Source: Riemerella anatipestifer ATCC 11845 = DSM 15868 (GTDB lineage Bacteria > Bacteroidota > Bacteroidia > Flavobacteriales > Weeksellaceae). From it: 64,000 nucleotides of DNA. The notes below the pieces were generated by a model. It worked only from the letters and a program-made list of their open reading frames with translations. It did no database searches and was not told the origin of the DNA. The position numbers and the translations under genes are program-made. Shown piece after piece: positions 8,902 to 18,205 of the stretch. Position 1 is the first letter of the stretch. Each line of letters opens with the position of its first letter. The stretch covers positions 1,860,001-1,924,000 of the forward strand of contig NC_017045.1 in the NCBI RefSeq assembly GCF_000252855.1, read 5' to 3'.

Positions 8902-9195
8902 ATGACAAAAGCAGAATTGGTAAATACCATATCTAACAAGTTGGGTATTGAGAAGAATGACACGCAGAAAGTAATAGAGGCTTTTATGCAAGAGATAAGA
9001 GGTTCTCTTTATGAAGGTAACAATGTTTACTTAAGAGGTTTTGGCTCTTTCATTATTAAGACTCGTGCTGCTAAAACAGGAAGAAATATCTCTAAAAATA
9101 CAGCGATAGAAATTCCTGCACATAATATTCCAGCGTTTAAACCATCTAAATCTTTTGCAGAAAGAGTAAAAACTAAAGTTCCAGTAAAGGATTAA
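8902..9195 (+). CDS. HU-family DNA-binding protein
   Basis: 97-residue HU/IHF histone-like protein beginning MTKAELVNTISNKLG, with typical GSFIIKTRAAKTGRN and IPAHNIPAFKPSKSF segments (the beta-arm that enters the DNA minor groove). It binds and bends DNA as a dimer and compacts the nucleoid. The frame is open upstream to 8791, but the consensus promoter lies within that extension and the family begins at this Met. AAAAAGGA just before the ATG may act as ribosome binding site. The downstream 30-residue basic gene may be cotranscribed. Confidence 0.95.
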   Translation: MTKAELVNTISNKLGIEKNDTQKVIEAFMQEIRGSLYEGNNVYLRGFGSFIIKTRAAKTGRNISKNTAIEIPAHNIPAFKPSKSFAERVKTKVPVKD

Positions 9196-9230
9196 ATTCA
9201 ATTTATTTATTAACATAAAAAATATAAACT

Positions 9231-9323
9231 ATGCCTAGCGGAAAGAAAAGAAAAAGACACAAGGTAGCAACTCACAAGAGAAAGAAGAGAAGAAGACAAA
9301 ACAGACACAAGAAGAAGAAATAA
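9231..9323 (+). CDS. AURKAIP1/COX24-type tiny basic (ribosome-associated) protein
   Basis: 30 residues (MPSGKKRKRHKVATHKRKKR, then RRQNRHKKKK), mostly Lys/Arg/His. Near-identical proteins are annotated across Bacteroidetes as AURKAIP1/COX24 domain proteins, a domain related to mitoribosomal mS38 and the small-subunit protein bS22. A role as an rRNA-binding small-subunit protein is inferred. It lies 35 bp after the HU gene and ends at a terminator before rng. It is easily missed because of its length. Confidence 0.85.
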   Translation: MPSGKKRKRHKVATHKRKKRRRQNRHKKKK

Positions 9324-9348
9324 GTCATAATCTCTTATTAAATATAAT

Positions 9349-9395
9349 ATAGTTGATGTTTTATCAAGGTAAAATACATCAACTATATTTTTGTT
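9349..9395 (+). terminator. Terminator after the AURKAIP1/COX24 gene
   Basis: TATAGTTGATGT (9349-9360) pairs with ACATCAACTATA (9376-9387), with extra inner pairs, followed by TTTTTG. It separates this gene from rng. Confidence 0.75.
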
Positions 9396-9418
9396 TAACT
9401 ATCTAATATAATTTTAGA

Positions 9419-10978
9419 ATGAAAAAAGAACTGCTAATATCTAACGAAGGCGGTGCTTCTAAGATTGCATTGATAGAAGACGGACGCTTATTTGAGCTAC
9501 ACGAACAAGAACAAGAGAGCGATTTTGTTGTAGGAGATATTTTCCTCGGGAAGATTAAAAAGCTAGCCCCTAACCTTAATGCCGCTTTTGTAAATATAGG
9601 CTACGATAAAGATGCCTTTTTGCATTATCAGGATTTAGGACCGCAGTATCTTACCTATCGTAAATTTCTCAACGAAACTTTATCTAAACGGAAAAACGAT
9701 TCAGGTTTAAAGAACTTTCCTATAGAAAAAGCGTTGGATAAAAACGGTATGGTAGATAGCGTTTTGGCTAAGGACGATGTAGTTTTGCTACAAGTTACCA
9801 AAGAGCCTATCTCTACCAAAGGAGCTAGAATTTCTACCCAAGTTTCTCTTACGGGGCGTTTTTTAGTATTGATACCATTTGACCAAAAAGTTTCGGTATC
9901 AAAGAAAATTAAAGACTCGGCAGAGAGAGAACGCCTAAGAACGCTTATAGAAAGCATCAAGCCAGAAGGTTTCGGTGTAATTATAAGAACCGTAGCAGAA
10001 GGTAAAAAAGTAGCCGAGCTCCATAACGGTATGAACCAGTTGATTCAGAAGTGGGAGACTTGTTTTAAGAACATACAACGAGGCAAAGTACCTTCTAAAA
10101 TCCTAAGTGAGGAAGAAAAAGCGTCTGCTATCCTAAGGGATAATTTTAATGCAGATTTTGTAAGCATCATCTGTGATGATGAAGATATGGTGCAAGAAAT
10201 GAAAAATTACCTAGAGGTAATTGCACCAGAGAGGAAAAATATAGTGGAGTTTTATGAGCATCATATCCCACTATTAGAATACTATAATGTAGAAAAACAG
10301 CTTAAGCAGAGCTTTGGTAAGCACGTTAATATCCCTAGCTCCAAAGGAGCCTATTTGGTTATAGAACATACAGAAGCATTGCATGTAATAGATGTAAATT
10401 CTGGTAACAATATAACCGCAGGAAGCCAAGCCAATAAAGAGCACGCCTTTAATGTGAACAGAATGGCAGCTACAGAGATTGCAAGACAGCTAAGGCTTAG
10501 AGATATGGGAGGCATTATAGTAGTAGATTTCATAGATATGAGAGATGCCGAGCATCGTAGAGAGCTTTACGAGCATCTTAAAAATGAAATGAAACGAGAT
10601 AAGGCAAAACATAAAATTTTGCCACCTAGTAAATTTGGGTTGATACAAATTACAAGGCAAAGGGTTCGTTCTGAAACGGTGATAGAAACCAAGGAAGAAA
10701 ACCCAAATAAGGACGGTGAAATTTTAGCACCGGTAGTCATTGTAGAGAAAATGACGGAAGTCCTAAAAGGGCTTATGCAAAAAGAAAAAGGAAGGCTTTA
10801 TCTACATGCCCATCCGTTTGTGGAGGCTTATCTTACCAAAGGTCTTATGAGTATACAGACCAAATGGTACTTAAAGTACAAAAAGTGGGTAACTATTATC
10901 CCGAGAGACTCTTTCAAATATTTAGAATATAGGGTTTACAATAGCCAAAAACAAGAGTTAGCGAGTTTCTCAAACTAA
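9419..10978 (+). CDS. rng: Ribonuclease E/G family endoribonuclease (RNase G)
   Basis: 519 residues, RNase G size. An N-terminal S1-like RNA-binding segment (GDIFLGKIKKLAPNLNAAFVN, residues about 38-58) is followed by an RNase H-like part and the catalytic DNase I-like domain. That domain has the metal-binding pattern HVIDVNSGN (about residue 322-330) and IVVDFIDMRD (about 365-374). In this family the enzyme makes 5'-monophosphate-dependent cuts in single-stranded AU-rich RNA for rRNA maturation and mRNA decay. It lacks the long disordered C-terminal scaffold of RNase E. The ATG follows a TAATATAATTTTAGA run; a strong terminator follows the stop. Confidence 0.95.
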   Translation: MKKELLISNEGGASKIALIEDGRLFELHEQEQESDFVVGDIFLGKIKKLAPNLNAAFVNIGYDKDAFLHYQDLGPQYLTYRKFLNETLSKRKNDSGLKNFPIEKALDKNGMVDSVLAKDDVVLLQVTKEPISTKGARISTQVSLTGRFLVLIPFDQKVSVSKKIKDSAERERLRTLIESIKPEGFGVIIRTVAEGKKVAELHNGMNQLIQKWETCFKNIQRGKVPSKILSEEEKASAILRDNFNADFVSIICDDEDMVQEMKNYLEVIAPERKNIVEFYEHHIPLLEYYNVEKQLKQSFGKHVNIPSSKGAYLVIEHTEALHVIDVNSGNNITAGSQANKEHAFNVNRMAATEIARQLRLRDMGGIIVVDFIDMRDAEHRRELYEHLKNEMKRDKAKHKILPPSKFGLIQITRQRVRSETVIETKEENPNKDGEILAPVVIVEKMTEVLKGLMQKEKGRLYLHAHPFVEAYLTKGLMSIQTKWYLKYKKWVTIIPRDSFKYLEYRVYNSQKQELASFSN

Positions 10979-10985
10979 AAAATAC

Positions 10986-11019
10986 AATCACCTTCTCCAG
11001 CACGAGAGGGTGATTTTTT
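10986..11019 (+). terminator. Rho-independent terminator of rng
   Basis: 12-bp stem (10986-10997 with 11004-11015, one G-U pair), 6-nt loop, and T run. Confidence 0.85.
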
Positions 11020-11083
11020 ATGATTTTTATCCATTTTTCAATATCTATACTTTAAAGTTTACCCTAAATAGGGTATAAAAGGC

Positions 11084-11091
11084 TAACTTTG
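11084..11091 (+). promoter_or_regulatory. Candidate -7 box (TAACTTTG) of the metalloprotease-SusCD unit
   Basis: TAACTTTG matches TANNTTTG and ends 13 bases before the metalloprotease ATG. The -33 element is weak (GTTTA around 11057-11061). Confidence 0.45.
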
Positions 11092-11104
11092 TCCCCCTTT
11101 TTTA

Positions 11105-13696
11105 ATGAAAAATAGATATTGGTTTATGAATTTAAAGATTTTAGGTTGTTCTGCGTGGTTGTTTTTGTATCCAAATATGGCTTTTCCTCAAAGCAAAGTT
11201 TCGTCAAAAGATTCTGTGAAAACAGAGAAAGAAGATTCTAAAAAAAATGAGAGCTTTGAGTCTTACGAAAAGTTATTGAAAGGAGCAGAAACCAAACAAG
11301 GGCTACTCAAAATACATAGAATAAAGGATAAGATTTATTTTGAAATTCCTAACGAGGTGCTAGGGAAAGACCTACTCATCGTAAATAAAATATCGTCTGT
11401 ACCCGCTCCCATCAATAATGCTGGAATTAACAAGGGGATGAACTATGAGAATAAAATCATCAGATTTTATAAAGACACTACCAATAAAAAGGTATGGGTA
11501 AAAACTTTCGACCCACAAATTACCGTTAATTCGCAAGATAATATTTCGGCTTCGGTAAAGGATAATTACGGAGAGTCTATAGTGGAAGGTTTTGAAATTA
11601 AAACTCTAGGGAAAGACTCCACAGCGGTAATTCAGGTAAATAATGTCTTTGACGGAAACGCCAAAAGTTTTAACAATCTGTTTGATAATATCGGTATGGG
11701 TGGCAGTGTAAGAACCAAAGATTCTTACATAGACGAGGTAAAGGCTTTTCCTAATAATGTGGTAGTAAAGTCTTATTTCAGTACCCAAATTTCAGAGGGG
11801 AAAACTTCTGCCGAAAAAGCCGATTTAACGGTGGGGACTACCACTAATATTGTGCTATTGCCAGAGCCTATGGTAGGGCGTTTTTCGGACGATAGAGTAG
11901 GGTATTTTACGACCCCCAAGATGTACTTTACGGATAGTCAGCAGAAGGTAGAACAGAGAGAACTCATTACCAGATGGCGACTAGAACCTAAAGCGGAAGA
12001 CGAAGCAAAATACCTTAGAGGCGAGCTGGTAGAACCTAAAAAACCGATTGTTTATTACATAGACCCAGCTACACCGAAACAATGGCAACAAGCCATTATA
12101 GATGGAGTGCACGATTGGAATAAAGCATTTGAAAAGGCTGGGTTCAAAAATGTAATTTCAGCGAAATTGCCAGACCCTAACGATACAGAGTTTGATGTAG
12201 ATGATGTCCGCTATTCTGTAATTACTTATGCAGCCTCCTCTATGGCGAATGCTATGGGCCCATCGGTAGTGGACCCTAGAACGGGGGAAATCTTGGAGTC
12301 TGATATTATATGGTGGCACAATGTGATGACTTTACTCCAATCTTGGATGAGAGTTCAAACAGGAATTATAGACCCACAGGTAAGAGGAAATAAATTCCCA
12401 GACGATAAGATGGCGAATGCCATTCGGTTCGTGTCCTCGCACGAGGTAGGGCATACTTTTGGGCTTAAACATAATATGGGGTCTTCGTTTGCATTCCCAG
12501 TAGAGTCTTTGCGTTCGCCTGAATTTACGGAGAAAATGGGAGGTACAGCTCCTTCTATTATGGACTATGCTAGATTTAACTATGTGGCACAAGAAGGTGA
12601 TGGCGTGAAACAAATCACTCCGAAAATAGGAGTTTATGATGAGTTTGCCATTAACTGGGGTTACCGTTGGACGGGTAAAAAGACGCCTCAAGAAGAATTG
12701 CCAATCACGCAAAAATGGATAGAGAAACATCAAGGAGACCCACTCTACTTCTATGGAGCACAGCAAGAGGAGACGGTAGACCCTCGCTCGCAAGCAGAAG
12801 ATTTGGGCGATAATGCGATGAAAGCAGGGGAGTATGGCATCATCAATCTAAAGAAAACGCTACCAAACCTCATAGAATGGAGTACCAAAAATGGAGAAAA
12901 CTACAACGAAGCGAAGTCTTTTTACAATCAAGTGATTAACCAATGGTATGTTTATAACAATCACGTGTTGGCTAATATTGGGGGGATTTACCTTAATCCT
13001 ACCGTTAAGGGCGACCAGCAGAGTTCTTATATACCTGTACCATACGAAACACAAAAAGAGGCTTTGGCGTTTATAAAAAAACATATACTGACTTTGCCAG
13101 AGTGGTTATTTTTATCTCCATTGAACCAAAAAATCCGTCCAGCTAAAAACACACCTAAAGGGTTGGTGGAGCAGTCGCCATACAATGTATTTAGAGAGAA
13201 ACAAGCCGCTATTTTGTACGGGCTTATGAATGATAATAAGCTCCTAAGAATATTAGAATTTGAGTTTCTTAATCATCAAAAAGTGATGACGGTAGCTGAA
13301 TTGTTCAACGATTTAAGAGAATTTATTTTTAGTAAATCAATTAAAAAACAGCCTTTGAATATCGCTGAGAGAATGACGCAAAAAAACTACATAGATGCTC
13401 TCATTATAGATACGCAGAGAATGTACGAGAAAACGGAAAAGGGCATCTTTAGCCCAATGCCAATGATGTGCGACTATGCTTGTAGCCACACTCATTTGGA
13501 TAAAGCGGACGAACGGAACTTAGAATTTTATTTTGATGGAATGAAACGATTGTCGGAAGTAGGTTCTGCCAAAAGAGCGGAGTTGATAAAGGTACGAGCA
13601 ATCATCTCAAAAGCAGTGAACAAAGCCGATAACGATACACAAAGTCATTATCAAGATATGATGGTAAGATTAAATAAAGCATTGGGTAATAACTGA
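11105..13696 (+). CDS. Zinc-dependent metalloprotease, DUF5117/DUF5118 type (metzincin)
   Basis: 863 residues with an N-terminal hydrophobic signal sequence (about residues 8-28, ending near AFPQS). The central part has the metzincin signature HEVGHTFGLKH (around residue 445), the extended HExxHxxGxxH zinc site, followed by SIMDYARFNYVAQ as the likely Met-turn. The N-terminal half matches the DUF5118/DUF5117 arrangement and the C-terminus the DUF4953 type of secreted Bacteroidetes peptidases. The two SusCD genes follow, with 20 bp before the chosen susC start, so the enzyme probably works outside the inner membrane and supplies peptides to this uptake system; that coupling is inferred. Substrate unknown. 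Confidence 0.9.
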   Translation: MKNRYWFMNLKILGCSAWLFLYPNMAFPQSKVSSKDSVKTEKEDSKKNESFESYEKLLKGAETKQGLLKIHRIKDKIYFEIPNEVLGKDLLIVNKISSVPAPINNAGINKGMNYENKIIRFYKDTTNKKVWVKTFDPQITVNSQDNISASVKDNYGESIVEGFEIKTLGKDSTAVIQVNNVFDGNAKSFNNLFDNIGMGGSVRTKDSYIDEVKAFPNNVVVKSYFSTQISEGKTSAEKADLTVGTTTNIVLLPEPMVGRFSDDRVGYFTTPKMYFTDSQQKVEQRELITRWRLEPKAEDEAKYLRGELVEPKKPIVYYIDPATPKQWQQAIIDGVHDWNKAFEKAGFKNVISAKLPDPNDTEFDVDDVRYSVITYAASSMANAMGPSVVDPRTGEILESDIIWWHNVMTLLQSWMRVQTGIIDPQVRGNKFPDDKMANAIRFVSSHEVGHTFGLKHNMGSSFAFPVESLRSPEFTEKMGGTAPSIMDYARFNYVAQEGDGVKQITPKIGVYDEFAINWGYRWTGKKTPQEELPITQKWIEKHQGDPLYFYGAQQEETVDPRSQAEDLGDNAMKAGEYGIINLKKTLPNLIEWSTKNGENYNEAKSFYNQVINQWYVYNNHVLANIGGIYLNPTVKGDQQSSYIPVPYETQKEALAFIKKHILTLPEWLFLSPLNQKIRPAKNTPKGLVEQSPYNVFREKQAAILYGLMNDNKLLRILEFEFLNHQKVMTVAELFNDLREFIFSKSIKKQPLNIAERMTQKNYIDALIIDTQRMYEKTEKGIFSPMPMMCDYACSHTHLDKADERNLEFYFDGMKRLSEVGSAKRAELIKVRAIISKAVNKADNDTQSHYQDMMVRLNKALGNN

Positions 13697-13716
13697 AATT
13701 GATAAAAACAAGATAT

Positions 13717-16700
13717 ATGAAAACAAAATTACTATTAACTCTTTTGCCAGGGGTATTCTTCGCACAGAATACCATAACCGATACGGTTCAAAACAAAGAG
13801 AGAAAAATAGAAGAAGTGGTTTTAACGGGTTTTCAGAAGATTGAAAAAAGTAAACTGACTTCTTCTGTAGGTGTGGTAAAAATGAAGGCTATTGAACAAA
13901 AAGCCACTGCTTCTGTGGATCAAATGCTACAAGGTAAAGTAGCAGGGGTAATGATTACACCAGCTTCTGGAACACCTGGGCAGATAGCTCCTGTGCGTGT
14001 GAGAGGTACGGCATCACTTTCGGGTTCTACAGACCCACTTTGGGTGGTGGACGGAATGCCTTTAGAAGGAAACCAAGCTCCTGCCTACAATGTGGGACAA
14101 GACATCAATGAGCTTAAAAACTATTCTATCGCAGGGTTCAACCCAGAAGATATAGAAGATATCACAGTGCTTAAAGATGCGTCAGCAACCGCTATTTATG
14201 GTGCTAGGGCAGCCAATGGGGTTATTTTGGTAACTACTAAGAGTGGTAAAAAAGGAAGAATGAGCATCAATTTTTCATCAAATACTTTTGTGAGCTTAAG
14301 ACCAGATTTCTCTAGACTTAATCTGATGAATGCTTCCCAAAAAGTAGATATGGAATTGATGATGGCAGAAAGAGCCGACCTAGACAATTATAGAAAAGAT
14401 AATGGAGCGGTGTCTAGAATTTTAACTGCTAATAACGACTGGGTGTCCTTTAGAAATGGAGGCTTCTCGGCACTTAGTCCTCTTTCGCAAAAGCAAATCA
14501 ATGAGCTTAGAAATACCAATACCAACTGGGGCAATTTGCTTTATAGAAATGTGGTTAATCAGCAACAAGCCGTGAGTATCACAGGTGGTTTAGATAATTA
14601 CAGCTACTATGCTTCTTTTGGATATTACGACGAAAAATCTACCGTGATAGGTTCAGGATTTAATAGATTTAACCTTACCCTAAAAAATAATTATAAGGTA
14701 AGCGATAAACTTAATTTAGGCTTATCTATATTCGGAACTTCCACTAAACAGACTTCGTTTTTGTCGGATTCGGGGAGCTACACTACGCCTACTTATTACT
14801 CTAGAACGGCTAATCCTTACTTAGCACCTAGAGATGCTAACGGAAATTACATCTACGACCGAGATATAAACTATGTGGAAAGCTTTTCGGGTAATGATAC
14901 CAGAATTCCGTACAACTATATAGAGGAAAGAGAGAATACCAGATATTCATTAGCGAATAAATCGTTAAGAACTATTTTAGATGTTAATTATAAAATCATT
15001 AAAGGTTTAGAATACCGCTCTCAATTTGGATTATTGATAGGTACAGGCGAAACTGAACGCTATGCTTCAGCAGAAACTTACCTTATGAGAAGACGAATAG
15101 CAGAAAGTATCCAGTCGTCTACCAATACTTCGTTTTTACCGAATGGAGATTATTTCCAAAGAACCAACTCTAATGATTTTGAATATAATTTCAGAAATAT
15201 ACTAGAATACAGCCCTAGATTTGGCAATCACGATTTGAATGTATTGGCAGGGTCTGAAATCAGAAGAACCAGATACTACGATATGATGAGCCAAATGTAT
15301 GGCTACAATCCAAGGACTAAAACATCGGTTCCTGTAAATTTACCAGATAGCCAAGCTACTTCGCCAATCTATATTCCTAATAGAGATACCGAAGTAGAAA
15401 ACTCTTTTGCCTCTTTCTTTGGGACTTTATCATACACTTATGCTAAAAAATATACTTTCTTTGGTAGTGTGAGATATGACGGGACTAACTTCTTTGGTGC
15501 AGAAACCAACAAGAGATGGAACCCTATCTGGGCAGCTTCGGTGGCGTGGAATGTTAAGAATGAAAACTTCCTAAAAGACAACGCTACGATTAGTATGTTT
15601 AAACTAAGAGGGTCGTATGGTCTTCAAGGAAATATTGATAGAGGTACTTCGCCTTATTTCAGAGGTACTTATGGTAACACTAGAATTTTAAATACTGCGG
15701 AAACTACCATAGTACACGATGGAGCTCCAAACCCACTTTTAAGATGGGAAAGAACAGCCACTAAAGATGTGGGATTAGACTTTGGATTATGGAACAACCG
15801 AGTTAATTTCACTTTAGATTTATATGAGAGAAAGGGGACTGATATTATGGGAGTTAAAGAACTTCCGTTAGAAACAGGTTTCTCTTTGTCTAATGTCAAT
15901 TGGGCAAGTCTAACGAATAGAGGTTTTGAATTTTCACTCATAACTAATAACATCAATACCGATAAATTCAAATGGACGACCACCTTCAATATTTCTGCGA
16001 ATAGAAGTAATATTGATGAGGTAAATGATGGTAGATATACTTTCTTACCTTCGGGGAAAGGCTATCCTGTAAATGCAGTTTTCGGTATTAAAACGGCAGG
16101 TCTTGATGCTAATGGACTTCCGTTATTCTATGATAAGAGCGGAAATGTAGTGTCTGCTGTGGACTTCTACAAAATATCAGACCCTTGGGGAATAGGCTAT
16201 GTGACGAGCGAATATTCTCAAGACCAAATGAAAAATTGGTTTAGTTATCTAGGAGATAGAGACCCTAAATACTTTGGAGGGATTACCAATACTTTCAATA
16301 TAGGCAATTGGGATTTGAATATTGCGGCATCTTTCAACATCAAACAAACGGTATTGGGTAGAGCTCCGTACAACTTTACGGCTATAGATAGAGGACTTAA
16401 TGCTTCTGCGGATATTCTAAATGCTTGGACACCTAACAACACTTCATCTACTTTGCCAAGAATTATAGGGGCAGATACCGTACCTGGGCAAGAGGTGGTT
16501 TATGGCTGGTTTGCTAATTGGGACCCAACAAATTCTTACAACTATTTTGATTTATGGGCTAAAGAGATGAGCTTCATCAGAATCAATAATATAAGATTAG
16601 GGTACAACCTACCAGCGGACTTATTGAAAAGTGCAGGGATAAAATCTATGAGATTATCTTTGGAAGGAAGAAATTTATTGGTCTTCAGTAATGGGCACAA

Positions 16701-16788
16701 AAATTTCTTTGACCCAGAAACCTACGGTAATATCTATGCACAGCCTATACAGAAAGCCCTCGTGTTTGGTCTTAATGTAGGGTTTTAA
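13717..16788 (+). CDS. SusC/RagA-family TonB-dependent outer-membrane transporter
   Basis: About 1,023 residues, starting MKTKLLLTLLPGVFFAQ (signal peptide); an ATG 18 bases upstream is possible. The TonB-box-like EEVVLTGF lies near residue 30. A plug domain follows, with VRVRGTASLSGSTDPLWVVD and the SusC hallmark ATAIYGARAANGVILVTTK (about residues 150-168). The rest is a 22-strand-type barrel ending in an aromatic residue (VGF). The usual N-terminal carboxypeptidase-D-like repeat is absent. It would import peptides or glycans, powered by TonB. It is paired with the SusD lipoprotein 24 bp downstream and follows the metalloprotease, so peptide uptake is more likely than glycans. Confidence 0.94.
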   Translation: MKTKLLLTLLPGVFFAQNTITDTVQNKERKIEEVVLTGFQKIEKSKLTSSVGVVKMKAIEQKATASVDQMLQGKVAGVMITPASGTPGQIAPVRVRGTASLSGSTDPLWVVDGMPLEGNQAPAYNVGQDINELKNYSIAGFNPEDIEDITVLKDASATAIYGARAANGVILVTTKSGKKGRMSINFSSNTFVSLRPDFSRLNLMNASQKVDMELMMAERADLDNYRKDNGAVSRILTANNDWVSFRNGGFSALSPLSQKQINELRNTNTNWGNLLYRNVVNQQQAVSITGGLDNYSYYASFGYYDEKSTVIGSGFNRFNLTLKNNYKVSDKLNLGLSIFGTSTKQTSFLSDSGSYTTPTYYSRTANPYLAPRDANGNYIYDRDINYVESFSGNDTRIPYNYIEERENTRYSLANKSLRTILDVNYKIIKGLEYRSQFGLLIGTGETERYASAETYLMRRRIAESIQSSTNTSFLPNGDYFQRTNSNDFEYNFRNILEYSPRFGNHDLNVLAGSEIRRTRYYDMMSQMYGYNPRTKTSVPVNLPDSQATSPIYIPNRDTEVENSFASFFGTLSYTYAKKYTFFGSVRYDGTNFFGAETNKRWNPIWAASVAWNVKNENFLKDNATISMFKLRGSYGLQGNIDRGTSPYFRGTYGNTRILNTAETTIVHDGAPNPLLRWERTATKDVGLDFGLWNNRVNFTLDLYERKGTDIMGVKELPLETGFSLSNVNWASLTNRGFEFSLITNNINTDKFKWTTTFNISANRSNIDEVNDGRYTFLPSGKGYPVNAVFGIKTAGLDANGLPLFYDKSGNVVSAVDFYKISDPWGIGYVTSEYSQDQMKNWFSYLGDRDPKYFGGITNTFNIGNWDLNIAASFNIKQTVLGRAPYNFTAIDRGLNASADILNAWTPNNTSSTLPRIIGADTVPGQEVVYGWFANWDPTNSYNYFDLWAKEMSFIRINNIRLGYNLPADLLKSAGIKSMRLSLEGRNLLVFSNGHKNFFDPETYGNIYAQPIQKALVFGLNVGF

Positions 16789-16812
16789 TTTAACTTAATA
16801 ATTTAATAAAAA

Positions 16813-18129
16813 ATGAAATCAACAATAAAAACTTTATTCATCGCAACCTCACTATCTTTGGGTGTAGTTTCTTGCGAAAGATATTTAGATATAGTACCTA
16901 CGGGGAAAGTAGTACCACAGACGGAGGAAGATTTTAGAGCTTTGCTTACGAGAGCGTATCAAATTTACCCTCAACACAAGGCATTACTCAATCTTAAATC
17001 TGATGAGGTAAAGGCAGCCAACTCTTCCGAATATTTAAAAGCGATATTCACTTGGGGAGAAGCGAATGCGACGCCAGGTTCTACCGAAGTGCCTTACGCA
17101 TCTTTATACGAAACTATTTTCTACACCAATTATATTATAGAAAATGCTTATAAATATGTTGGTAAAAATGAAAATACCAACCAAATATTAGGAGAGGCTT
17201 ATGCTTTAAGAGCTTATGTTTACTTTGAACTCATTGGGATTTATGCTCCAGCTTATAACGGAAGCAATGGTTCTACATTAGCCGTTCCTTTGGTAACGGA
17301 AGTTAATTTGGAAGGCAGTTTTCCTAAAGCTACTTTAGATGCGGTTTATAATCAAATATTTTCGGATATAGCCACTGCGGAACAGCTACTAAATCAAGAT
17401 AAGTTTTCTGCTGGGCTTAATTATAGATTTACAACTACGGCTTTACACGCATTTAAAGCTAGAGTGTATCAGTACAGAAAAGATTGGGCTAATGCTTTAA
17501 AGGAAGCAAACCAAGCACTGGCTTTGAATTCTAACTTGGAGGATTTTAATAACTTCAGCGTTTTACCTAGCAGTTATACTTCTACGGAATCTATTATGAA
17601 CCTTGATTTGCCAGTAGTGCCGAGTACCTACTCTTTCTCTAGAGCGAGTGATGAGCATATTGCTTTATTTGATAAAACTAATGACCTTCGTTTTTCTAAG
17701 TATTTTAAACAAAACGGAAGCAATTGGCAAACTTTAAAATATAATGCAGGTTCTAGTGCGTATAAATGCACATTCCGTGTGGCAGAAGTTCTTTTGATAA
17801 AGGCAGAAGCACAGGCGATGCTAGATAAAGTACCCGAGTCTAAAGCAACGCTTATTTCATTAGCTGAAAAAAGATACAACGCTGTGGGGTTGGCTAATTT
17901 TAAAAACAAAATAAACGGTTTGTCTGATACCGATTATTACACGGAATTACTTAAAGAAAGAGCGAGAGAGCTTTCGTTTGAAGGTTTGCGTTGGCAAGAT
18001 TTAAGACGAACCAATCAACCTGAAATTACACATATTTTTGGTAGCGAAACCTTTAAACTAGAGCAAGGCGATGCGAGATATACCGTTCCTTTCCCTAAGG
18101 AAGCAAGGCTGAAGAACCCAGAATTGTAA
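16813..18129 (+). CDS. SusD/RagB-family outer-membrane nutrient-binding lipoprotein
   Basis: 438 residues. The signal peptide ends in a lipobox (GVVSC, Cys about 21) and the mature protein starts CERYLDIVPTGKVVPQTEEDF, typical for SusD. TPR-like helices and the C-terminal RARELSFEGLRWQDLRR motif (about residues 385-401) are characteristic. SusD forms the lid over the SusC barrel and captures the substrate. It is 24 bp after the SusC gene and followed by a terminator, closing the operon. At 438 residues it is shorter than many SusD proteins, which fits the RagB-like peptide branch, although that is only inference. Confidence 0.93.
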   Translation: MKSTIKTLFIATSLSLGVVSCERYLDIVPTGKVVPQTEEDFRALLTRAYQIYPQHKALLNLKSDEVKAANSSEYLKAIFTWGEANATPGSTEVPYASLYETIFYTNYIIENAYKYVGKNENTNQILGEAYALRAYVYFELIGIYAPAYNGSNGSTLAVPLVTEVNLEGSFPKATLDAVYNQIFSDIATAEQLLNQDKFSAGLNYRFTTTALHAFKARVYQYRKDWANALKEANQALALNSNLEDFNNFSVLPSSYTSTESIMNLDLPVVPSTYSFSRASDEHIALFDKTNDLRFSKYFKQNGSNWQTLKYNAGSSAYKCTFRVAEVLLIKAEAQAMLDKVPESKATLISLAEKRYNAVGLANFKNKINGLSDTDYYTELLKERARELSFEGLRWQDLRRTNQPEITHIFGSETFKLEQGDARYTVPFPKEARLKNPEL

Positions 18130-18153
18130 TATCATAGTATAAAAGTCAAAAAT

Positions 18154-18188
18154 AAAACAGGTCGTCCGAAAAGATGACCTGTTTTTTT
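18154..18188 (+). terminator. Terminator of the SusCD operon
   Basis: AAAACAGGTC (18154-18163) pairs with GACCTGTTTT (18176-18185), loop of 12, followed by a T run. Confidence 0.85.
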
Positions 18189-18205
18189 TACTTTAGTAAT
18201 GCTTT

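Noticed and set aside
8820-8963. N-terminal extension of MutY to an ATG at 8963
   Set aside because: It is antisense to the HU start and promoter and gives a hydrophobic stretch unlike MutY.
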